From assembly GCF_001061665.1 (NCBI RefSeq), contig NZ_JVSP01000016.1, positions 124,001 through 188,000 on the forward strand: a stretch of 64,000 bases of DNA, given 5' to 3'. The position numbers and the translations under genes are program-made. A model generated the notes under the pieces. The model saw nothing but the letters and a program-made list of their open reading frames with translations. It had not been told where the DNA came from and did not search any database. Of this stretch, positions 10,654 through 17,184 are shown one piece after another; the first letter of the stretch is position 1, and each line of letters starts with the position of its first letter. The DNA comes from Rothia mucilaginosa (GTDB lineage Bacteria; Actinomycetota; Actinomycetes; Actinomycetales; Micrococcaceae).

Positions 10654-10697
10654 CCCCCTCCGGCGCGGTACTTTCGGTACCGCGCCGGAGGGGGTTT
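10654..10697 (+). terminator. Strong terminator after B3-A3
   Basis: A perfect 18-bp stem (10654-10671 with 10677-10694), loop TTTCG, then TTT. The spacer after pgk contains a degraded sequence of similar design (GGTATTTCGGTACC then GGGGGTTT). Confidence 0.85.
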
Positions 10698-10900
10698 CGT
10701 GCTGGACTTTTGAGGTGGGCTCTTCGCGGTTGGCTAGGGGGGCGGAATCCGTCCTACTGAGTTCGTGTGCAGAGTGCGCGTGTGTTACCTTGAGGAGTGT
10801 GTGATTCTCACTGTCACCGAGAGGGAACACACATGCAACGAGTGTGAGCGAGGATGCTCGTTCACCGTCACATCAACTTCAACTTCCGGAAGCTAAATAC

Positions 10901-11014
10901 ATGGTTACCTTTCAGGCTCATGCCGTTCCCGTACCTTTTAAAGATGAGAGCGCTGAGGCTCTCACGATGCGGCTCAAGCATCTAACTCAGGTACGTCAGA
11001 TTTTTATTCGCTAA
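10901..11014 (+). pseudogene. 37-codon open frame, possible truncated gene remnant
   Basis: Starts ATGGTTACC. The first ~33 codons (MVTFQAHAVPVPFKDESAEA and on to LTQVRQ) have normal codon use for this genome, then the sequence turns abruptly AT-rich and the frame stops at 11012. It looks like the head of a gene cut off by a rearrangement, but a genuine small protein is possible. I do not recognise the family. The flanks, 10698-10900 and 11015-11234, hold no other gene; the latter is strongly AT-rich and must contain the B4 promoter. Confidence 0.35.
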
Positions 11015-11234
11015 AGGTATTTATTCGTTTAATAATCTCATTTGTTATATGAATAATGAGTGTTTTTCTTGAGCTGATTCAGTGAATATTTTAACTCTTA
11101 ACAATTGAATTATTTTTTGTGTAAACCCCCGGGATGCGGCAGGTGAGATTTTCAAGGGTGAAAATATGCAAAATAGATTCATGAATTCAAATTAGCGTTA
11201 GGTAATGAGAGATATATTTTAGGAAGGGGAGGAA

Positions 11235-11834
11235 ATGACTGTCGATCCGGAGTGGACTAAAAAATTCTTCAACCAAGAAGACTATAGGGGAGCATACCAT
11301 CTTGTCGATACGGACATGATCGGAATTTACACCCCAGCAGACCAGCAGCACCCTGCATATTCTGCGCCGCCGCCAGATTACAGCTATACGTTTACTAAAT
11401 TTCTAACGTCCGCTGATTTGGAATTCTATAATATCTACTATTATCAATGCCAAAACTATATGCTTTTGGCATCCGATTCGCGACGCCTCGAATATGCAAT
11501 GACCGCCCAAGAAATATTCTTCCCCGCCATTCAAGATATCTTTGACGACGGAAAAGGCTGGGTCATCACCCCCAACCAACAAATCCTGACCATGCATATC
11601 CTTGAGGCGCAGCCGCGCATCCATAACGAAGAACAAAAAATCTTCGACTGGAACGTCAAATTCGACATCCTCCCCGAAGCAAAAGTCTTCCGCAAGGACA
11701 CCGGGCAGCTACAACCCATCACCGAATTCGACACACGCGGACTCCTCCGCGACGGAGCAATCCACGGCACCCTGCGCTCCCGTTTCCTCGATCCCGGATG
11801 GGACATCCACTTCATCCCCGAAAAGGAGGCATAA
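11235..11834 (+). CDS. Island gene B4: signal-less paralogue
   Basis: 199 residues. The ATG follows AGGAAGGGGAGGAA. Motifs match B2/B3: IYTPADQQHPAYSAPPPDY, YYYQCQNYMLLASD, EIFFPAIQDIFDDGKGWVIT, WNVKFDILPEAKVFRKDTG and a Phe-Asp-Thr-Arg motif before LRDGAIHGTL. The 5' third is AT-rich and the 3' two-thirds GC-rich, which suggests a mosaic. The stop lies two bases before the A4 ATG, and the A4 Shine-Dalgarno AAAAGGAGG lies inside the B4 tail. Function unknown; cytoplasmic unless co-exported. Confidence 0.77.
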   Translation: MTVDPEWTKKFFNQEDYRGAYHLVDTDMIGIYTPADQQHPAYSAPPPDYSYTFTKFLTSADLEFYNIYYYQCQNYMLLASDSRRLEYAMTAQEIFFPAIQDIFDDGKGWVITPNQQILTMHILEAQPRIHNEEQKIFDWNVKFDILPEAKVFRKDTGQLQPITEFDTRGLLRDGAIHGTLRSRFLDPGWDIHFIPEKEA

Positions 11835-11836
11835 CC

Positions 11837-12718
11837 ATGGGACCCCAACGCAAGGAACAGGAGACGAACGGAACGCTGGGTTCCTCCCCGGAAGCTCCGC
11901 CGGTATCTTCTGGTCAGCTACTCGCTCATCAGCAGGAACCGCGGAAGCTTCGTTTTTCTCGTCGTGCCCTCGCTGTAGCAGGCGTGGGCACCCTCGGTGC
12001 TCTCTTTGTCGGTCGTCAGACCGGTATCCTCGCCACCAATGAGGAAAAGCAAGAAGTTCGTCTTCTCAAGCGAGATAGGGCACTAATCGCTCTAGAACCT
12101 GAAGAGAAGTTTGATGCTGGTTACGTAGACCGTGGAAGCGCAGCCGGGTTTATGGTGTACACCGCCTACGAACGCAACGGCAGGTACGTGCCCGCCACCG
12201 AAGAGCACGCCGCCCAGAATGTGCCGTACCCCGTTCTGCAGCCGGGAATGAATGAGTATAACCGCGGTGGTTTCTATATTTTTCAGGCGTACTTTTATGC
12301 CGCCCTGAACTATTTCTACTACACCGGAGATACCAAACCGCTCTCTGAAGTGATCAATCCGGAAGAGATTATTTCCCCTGAGCTTCTTCGGCTCTACCGA
12401 GAAAACCGCGGCTGGCTTATTGCCAACCAGGATGTGTACCGTCTGCAGGTTACCACCGCCGGTATTAATGACCGCAGTAAGAATGGTCGGCAGGTATTGA
12501 GATACCAAGCAAGACGACGTATTCGCGATGAGGCCGTCTTCTACGTGCCCCAAACGGGGGAGAAGCTACCCATCGATAAGTTCTTGAAGACCGGTGAGGA
12601 AGAGTACGCTTTCCTCTGCGCGGAACACCTGCGTGGCCGTTGGGTGCTCGTGGAAGACGATAAGGACGCCACGCCGCTATACCCTCCGGGATTCTCCCTC
12701 GAAGGGCTAGAGGTATAA
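11837..12718 (+). CDS. Island gene A4: Tat-like anchored DUF6318-like protein
   Basis: 293 residues from the ATG at 11837; the frame is open further upstream, but only this ATG has a Shine-Dalgarno. Residues ~35-60 read LRFSRRALAVAGVGTLGALF, a twin-arginine-type anchor. The domain has RYVPATEEHAAQNVPYPVLQ, ALNYFYYTGDTKPLSEV, LLRLYRENRGWLIA, FYVPQTGEKLPIDK and LRGRWVLVEDDKD..PLYPPGF. Together with B4 it forms the last B-A pair; the membrane-protein gene at 12789 follows after 70 bases and may be co-transcribed. Confidence 0.77.
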   Translation: MGPQRKEQETNGTLGSSPEAPPVSSGQLLAHQQEPRKLRFSRRALAVAGVGTLGALFVGRQTGILATNEEKQEVRLLKRDRALIALEPEEKFDAGYVDRGSAAGFMVYTAYERNGRYVPATEEHAAQNVPYPVLQPGMNEYNRGGFYIFQAYFYAALNYFYYTGDTKPLSEVINPEEIISPELLRLYRENRGWLIANQDVYRLQVTTAGINDRSKNGRQVLRYQARRRIRDEAVFYVPQTGEKLPIDKFLKTGEEEYAFLCAEHLRGRWVLVEDDKDATPLYPPGFSLEGLEV

Positions 12719-12788
12719 GAATCCACCTTCTCGGTAGCCGCACGACATCACCAGTAACCACACCACACCAACCACAACAAGGAGACAT

Positions 12789-13385
12789 ATGGAACAGCCG
12801 CCCCAGAACCCCGGCGTACCCGCACAGGGGAGCGCCGTGCAGGGTAGCCCCTTGCCGGAGAATACTGCGCAGAGCAATGCTGTACAGGAAAATACCGTGC
12901 AGAACAATGCCGCAGAAAGCACCGCGGTAGAAGCCAGCGCAGTACCTACCGCAACCACCCTCCAGAGCCCCGGACGTGAGCCCGCCGTAGCTGGCGCCGC
13001 CTCCGCAGTTCCCAGCGAAACAGTAGCGACCCAGAACGCACCCGCAGAGCCTAAGCGTATGGGCCTGTACTCGCTCATCTGCCTTCCCATCGGTGGATTC
13101 ATGGCCTACTTCATCGCAGGTTCTCCTTACCTCTGGATGTACTACGCCTATTGGGAATCTTCCTCGATAGCAACGGCTACTCTCATCATTTCGTTTGTTG
13201 TTTTGCTGTGCGTCTGCTTCACCTACTGTGCTCTTGCGGCGCTCATCGTTGAGAAGATCGCTACCCGAAAACTGCCCTGGAAGCGTTCCCTCGCCATAAG
13301 TGCGCGCGCTACCGCGCTTCTTGTGATTGTTCTGACGATTGTCTTCTTCTGCTACACGTCGTACCTTCTCCGAGGTGGCTACTAA
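12789..13385 (+). CDS. Integral membrane protein with disordered Ala/Pro/Gln-rich N-terminus
   Basis: 198 residues. Residues 1-95 are low-complexity (Ala, Gln, Asn, Pro, Val, Ser) with no predicted fold. The C-terminal half has about three hydrophobic segments: LYSLICLPIGGFMAYFIAG, a long stretch around TATLIISFVVLLCVCFTYCA, and ALLVIVLTIVFFCYTSYLL. Arg/Lys-rich KIATRKLPWKR lies between the last two. The ATG follows AAGGAGACAT. Probably the last gene of the island and possibly co-transcribed with B4-A4. Family not recognised. Confidence 0.65.
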   Translation: MEQPPQNPGVPAQGSAVQGSPLPENTAQSNAVQENTVQNNAAESTAVEASAVPTATTLQSPGREPAVAGAASAVPSETVATQNAPAEPKRMGLYSLICLPIGGFMAYFIAGSPYLWMYYAYWESSSIATATLIISFVVLLCVCFTYCALAALIVEKIATRKLPWKRSLAISARATALLVIVLTIVFFCYTSYLLRGGY

Positions 13386-13412
13386 CACACCGTAGACAAA
13401 CACCACCGGCAG

Positions 13413-13459
13413 AGTACCGGCAGGGTAGAGCCCCTAAGCTCCGCCTTGCCGGTACTTCG
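13413..13459 (+). terminator. Terminator at the end of the island
   Basis: AGTACCGGCA (13413-13422) pairs perfectly with TGCCGGTACT (13447-13456). Confidence 0.6.
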
Positions 13460-13628
13460 TATTCGGGGTTCCACGCGATCAGCGAGCGCGGGGTGAGAAT
13501 AGTCAATGCAAAGCATAAAAAGGTGCGGAACCGGTGAAAATATGCCGCCAACCCTCTAAAATGGAAAAGGAAAATTCCGAACAACAACCCCGCACGGCAT
13601 ACCGCGCGGGACAGCTAAGGAGCGAACT

Positions 13629-14405
13629 ATGTCGCGTAAGCCCCTCATCGCAGGCAACTGGAAGATGAACCTCAACCACGCAGAGGCAGTCACCCTCGTC
13701 CAGAAGCTCGCATGGACCCTCGACGACGCAAACTTTGACTTCTCCGCAACCGAAGTTGCCGTCTTCCCGCCCTTCACCGACATCCGCTCCGTGCAGACCC
13801 TCGTCGAGGGCGACAAGCTGGACATCCTCTACGGCGGCCAGGACCTCTCCGTCCACGACTCCGGCGCATACACCGGCGAAATCTCCGGCGCATTCCTCTC
13901 CAAGCTCGGCGCAACCTTCGTGCTCGTCGGCCACTCCGAGCGCCGCACCTACCACCACGAAAGCGACGAGCTGTGCGCAGCAAAGGTCCAGGCAGCATAC
14001 AAGCACGGCCTGACCCCCGTCCTCTGCGTCGGTGAGCCCCTCGAGGTCCGCGAGGCAGGCACCCACGTCGAGTACACCCTCGAGCAGCTGCGCGGCTCCA
14101 TCGCTGGTCTGACCGCAGAGCAGGCAGAGACCCTGGTCGTCGCCTATGAGCCGGTCTGGGCAATCGGCACCGGCAAGGTCGCAACCGCAGAGGACGCTCA
14201 GGAAATGTCCGCAGCTATCCGCGCGGAAATCGCTAAGCTCTACTCCGCAGACGTTGCAGAGAAGGTCCGCGTTCTCTACGGCGGCTCCGTCAAGTCCTCC
14301 TCCGCACCCTCCATCATGGGTAAGGAAGACGTGGACGGTGTGCTCGTCGGCGGTGCATCCCTGCAGGCTGAAGAGTTCGCAGCAATCGCACGCTTCGACG
14401 CATAA
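13629..14405 (+). CDS. tpiA: Triosephosphate isomerase
   Basis: 258 residues, normal. Interconverts dihydroxyacetone phosphate and glyceraldehyde-3-phosphate. Visible are [13 protein letters not shown] (N-terminal Lys), the catalytic His in LVGHSERR, and the catalytic Glu in [14 protein letters not shown], whose tail is the flexible loop-6 lid, and YGGSVKSS near the C-terminus. The start follows TAAGGAG. It is separated from gap-pgk by the island and now has its own upstream region (13460-13628). Confidence 0.97.
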   Translation: MSRKPLIAGNWKMNLNHAEAVTLVQKLAWTLDDANFDFSATEVAVFPPFTDIRSVQTLVEGDKLDILYGGQDLSVHDSGAYTGEISGAFLSKLGATFVLVGHSERRTYHHESDELCAAKVQAAYKHGLTPVLCVGEPLEVREAGTHVEYTLEQLRGSIAGLTAEQAETLVVAYEPVWAIGTGKVATAEDAQEMSAAIRAEIAKLYSADVAEKVRVLYGGSVKSSSAPSIMGKEDVDGVLVGGASLQAEEFAAIARFDA

Positions 14406-14439
14406 AGCTTCGACGCATCACGGCGTTTCATAGTGTTAC

Positions 14440-14482
14440 GGCGCTCGGCCGGGTACCCACCCGACCGGGCGCCGCGCCTTTT
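14440..14482 (+). terminator. tpiA terminator
   Basis: A GC-rich imperfect stem (14440-14454 with 14459-14473), then CCTTTT. Confidence 0.7.
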
Positions 14483-14671
14483 AACTTAACCGCGCTTCTT
14501 CACGGGTGCACCTCCGTAAGTCCGTGAGCTTCGGCAGCAAAGTGGCGGGGGAGTTGGGCTAAGGGGAGTCCCGCTAACCGGCGATGCGCGGCCGGTGGGC
14601 GATACGCCGGGACCCGTTCGCCCCTCGCCGCAAAACCCGCCCGGAACGTGCCCGCCGCACGGTTCACCCCG

Positions 14672-14687
14672 TACACTTAACGGCATG
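14672..14687 (+). promoter_or_regulatory. -10 element of a probable leaderless transcript
   Basis: TACACT (14672-14677) ends seven bases before the ATG at 14685, so transcription would begin at the start codon. No Shine-Dalgarno precedes this ATG. Confidence 0.5.
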
Positions 14688-15149
14688 TTCAGCTTCGGAT
14701 TCTCCCTCATCATCGCAGGCCTCATCGGCACGATGCTCTTCCTCTACATCCGCAACCGCAGGGTCAGCGCCCCGCGCCTACCCGGCAATGACGGCGGCAA
14801 CCTCGGCTACGCGGGCGGCGAAGAGTACAGGGAGCCCTCACCCGAATACCAGTACTTCGAAAGCCGACGCGACGAGTTCCTCGACCGGCTCTACAGCCGC
14901 ACCTCCTCTCCCGAAATCCCCGTGACCCTCACCCTGCGCGACTGGGTTGACCAGGGCTTCTACGCCGGAGGAGGCGCCTACTGGGCGGCCGCGCAGCAGT
15001 TCACCTACTACCTCATCGACGGCGGGTACGTGCGCGCCTACGACACCGAAGGCGATGAGCTCACCGCCCAGCGCGTGCTCACCGACCGGCCAGCGGCCCT
15101 GCAGCTGACCCCCAGCGAGTACCAGCGCCGCACCAACCGCGCCGCCTAA
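14685..15149 (+). CDS. Small single-pass membrane protein, hypothetical
   Basis: 154 residues. One N-terminal membrane segment (FSFGFSLIIAGLIGTMLFLYI) is followed by RNRR, which predicts a cytoplasmic C-terminal domain. That domain has TLTLRDWVDQGFYAGGGAYW and a QLTPSEYQRRTNRAA tail. I chose the ATG at 14685 because the protein then begins directly with the membrane helix and a -10 box sits at leaderless distance. The frame stays open to 14595, but those 30 residues are Pro-rich and unsupported. It lies between tpiA and secG. Function unknown. Confidence 0.65.
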   Translation: MFSFGFSLIIAGLIGTMLFLYIRNRRVSAPRLPGNDGGNLGYAGGEEYREPSPEYQYFESRRDEFLDRLYSRTSSPEIPVTLTLRDWVDQGFYAGGGAYWAAAQQFTYYLIDGGYVRAYDTEGDELTAQRVLTDRPAALQLTPSEYQRRTNRAA

Positions 15150-15257
15150 AAACCTAATCAACGTGACCGAACGGCGACGGTAGCGTATAGTTAAACCGTC
15201 TGTCTGCAATGCGAAAGCCGCAGACCCCGCCCGAAGAATGACTACAGGAAGGTCCCC

Positions 15258-15515
15258 ATGGACGTCATCATGAACGTACTCATGGTCATTATTGCCATCA
15301 CCAGCGTGATTGCAGTGCTGCTCGTGCTGCTCAACCGCGGTCAGGGCGGCGGCCTCTCCGACATGTTCGGTGGCGGTATGACCAACTCCCTGAACTCCTC
15401 CGGTATGGCGTCGAAGAACCTGATTCGCCTGACCGTGACCGTAATCGTCATCTGGGTTATCGCAGTGGTCCTGTACGGCCTGGCCCTGCGCTTCAACGGC
15501 CAGATTGTGGTCTAG
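15258..15515 (+). CDS. secG: Preprotein translocase subunit SecG
   Basis: 85 residues with two membrane segments: near residues 3-23 (MNVLMVIIAITSVIAVLLVL) and 55-77. Between them lies the typical NRGQGGGLSDMFGGG loop. It supports the SecYEG channel. The start follows AGGAAGG. The position downstream of tpiA is the usual actinobacterial arrangement. A TATAGT hexamer near 15185 could be its own -10. Confidence 0.93.
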   Translation: MDVIMNVLMVIIAITSVIAVLLVLLNRGQGGGLSDMFGGGMTNSLNSSGMASKNLIRLTVTVIVIWVIAVVLYGLALRFNGQIVV

Positions 15516-15573
15516 TCAGAGCCTCTCATCAGAGCCCACGCCCACCCCACCGAGGGTGAGCCAATAGAGCTTC

Positions 15574-15612
15574 TCCCCGGCACTTCTCAACCGAGAATGT
15601 CGGGGATTTTTT
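15574..15612 (+). terminator. secG terminator
   Basis: CTCCCCGGCA...GAGAATGTCGGGGA stem followed by TTTTTT. Confidence 0.75.
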
Positions 15613-15705
15613 ATGCACCAAACGGCAATGACGAAAGCGGTAGCGGGGCGTGAATCTTTACGGCATGATAGGACGTATACACCACATACGAAAGGCAAAG
15701 AAGCC

Positions 15706-17115
15706 ATGAGCGCCTACACCCTCGACTACACGTACACCGCTCCGTCAGCCCTCATCGACGGCGCCGACTCCCGCGCGCTCAGCCTCGCCACCAGCGGCGG
15801 CAGCACCCCCGAAGGTGCCGCCTCCCACCCGTATTTCTTCTCCGGGTTCCTCGAACGAGCAGACGTCTACGCCACCGCACTATTGGTCGTCGCCAGGGTC
15901 GCCCGCACCCGCTTCTACGTGCCGCCCAGCTCCCTCGCCGGAGCCCTACGCGCCGCAGACCCCGTCGTCACCAGCACCGCCGAAGGCCTACGCTTCGAAT
16001 CCTTCAGCGCCTGCTGCGGAGTGTATGCGCGCCTCGACGTTGACTCCAGCGCACTCGACGCCAGCCACAGCGCCGTAGGCGTCACCAATGTAGACGTCAA
16101 CCCGCCCCTGCGTGCCGCGCTCGCCTCCCTCCGGGCGGGGGAGCCCATCCACCTGAACGTCGGCGACGACGGGCTGCTCACCACCACCCTTGACGGCTCC
16201 GTCATGGAAGAAAAAGTGCCGCTGCCCATCCGCTGGCTCAAGGGCTTTGCAGAAACGCAGATGCTCTCATCCCGCATGAGCCCGGTGCACAGCCTGGACG
16301 CTGCCGCCGCCCGAACCTTCATCCACTCCCTGCCGCGTAACTCCAGCACCAAGGCGGTCCTGTGGGCAACCCGTGCCGTGCGTTCCCTGCGGCTCGCCAC
16401 CCGCGCCACCGCCGGATCCGTATGCGTGGCGGGCCCTGAGCGTCTGCGCGTGCTTGAGCCGCTCATCCGCCACATTCAGAGCCTGGACGCGTACAGTGAG
16501 CCCGTGACCGCCGGTAACGCGCCCGTGCCCAGCGTGTGGGTGGCGCACCTGCCCGGCGCACGCCTGAGCATCGGTTTGAGCCCCGAAAAGTCACGCGGGT
16601 TCTCCGGCGAGGGGTCCGTGCTGCAGGCGCTGTCTAACCCGAACACCGCCCAGAACGCTGACATGCTCAGCGTGCTGCTCTCCTTCGAGCCGCGCATTGA
16701 CGTGCCCGTCATGTCTGCCCGCGCAGGCCTGGACGAGGCGGCAACCCGTGACGCGCTCGCCCTGCTGGCTTCCTCCGGTCAAGTTGGTTTTGACGCGCAT
16801 GCCGGCGAGTATTTCCACCGCCCGCTGCCGGTGCATCCGGAGGCGCTGACCGCCATGCACCCGCGCCTGGTCGGCGCGAAAAAGCTTGCCGACTCCGGCG
16901 CTATTGAGCGGATCGGGGCGGGGGAGCACGGCACCGGCGAGTACAGTGTGCGCAGCGGTGAGAACACGTACACCGTGGTGCTGCCCGCCGACCCGTACGC
17001 CGTGGAGGGGTACCTCTGCTCCTGCCCCTGGTGGTTGAAGTACCGCGGCACGCGCGGCCCCTGCAAGCACGCGCTGGCGGTCAGTATTCTCTACCGCGAA
17101 CACGCCACCGGCTAG
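15706..17115 (+). CDS. SWIM zinc-finger protein
   Basis: 469 residues. The C-terminus has the SWIM pattern C-x-C-x(n)-C-x-H in YLCSCPWWLKYRGTRGPCKH, at about residues 442-461. SWIM domains bind zinc and usually contact DNA or protein. The rest, about 430 residues, is not recognisable. I start it at the ATG at 15706, after AAAGGCAAAGAAG; the preceding open codons overlap the secG terminator. It is the first gene of a four-gene same-strand block with two giant helical proteins and a TerD-like protein. In other bacteria SWIM genes of this type often neighbour MoxR-type AAA ATPase and VWA genes, which are absent here. Function unknown. Confidence 0.8.
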   Translation: MSAYTLDYTYTAPSALIDGADSRALSLATSGGSTPEGAASHPYFFSGFLERADVYATALLVVARVARTRFYVPPSSLAGALRAADPVVTSTAEGLRFESFSACCGVYARLDVDSSALDASHSAVGVTNVDVNPPLRAALASLRAGEPIHLNVGDDGLLTTTLDGSVMEEKVPLPIRWLKGFAETQMLSSRMSPVHSLDAAAARTFIHSLPRNSSTKAVLWATRAVRSLRLATRATAGSVCVAGPERLRVLEPLIRHIQSLDAYSEPVTAGNAPVPSVWVAHLPGARLSIGLSPEKSRGFSGEGSVLQALSNPNTAQNADMLSVLLSFEPRIDVPVMSARAGLDEAATRDALALLASSGQVGFDAHAGEYFHRPLPVHPEALTAMHPRLVGAKKLADSGAIERIGAGEHGTGEYSVRSGENTYTVVLPADPYAVEGYLCSCPWWLKYRGTRGPCKHALAVSILYREHATG

Positions 17116-17184
17116 ACACAGCACGCACCGCACTAAAAGACGACGCCCCAAAAGCTCGCCTCAGCTTCCTCCCGAAAGACCACC

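Noticed and set aside
12789-13385. Toxin or immunity gene at the island end
   Set aside because: Three hydrophobic segments alone do not support this; no recognised family.
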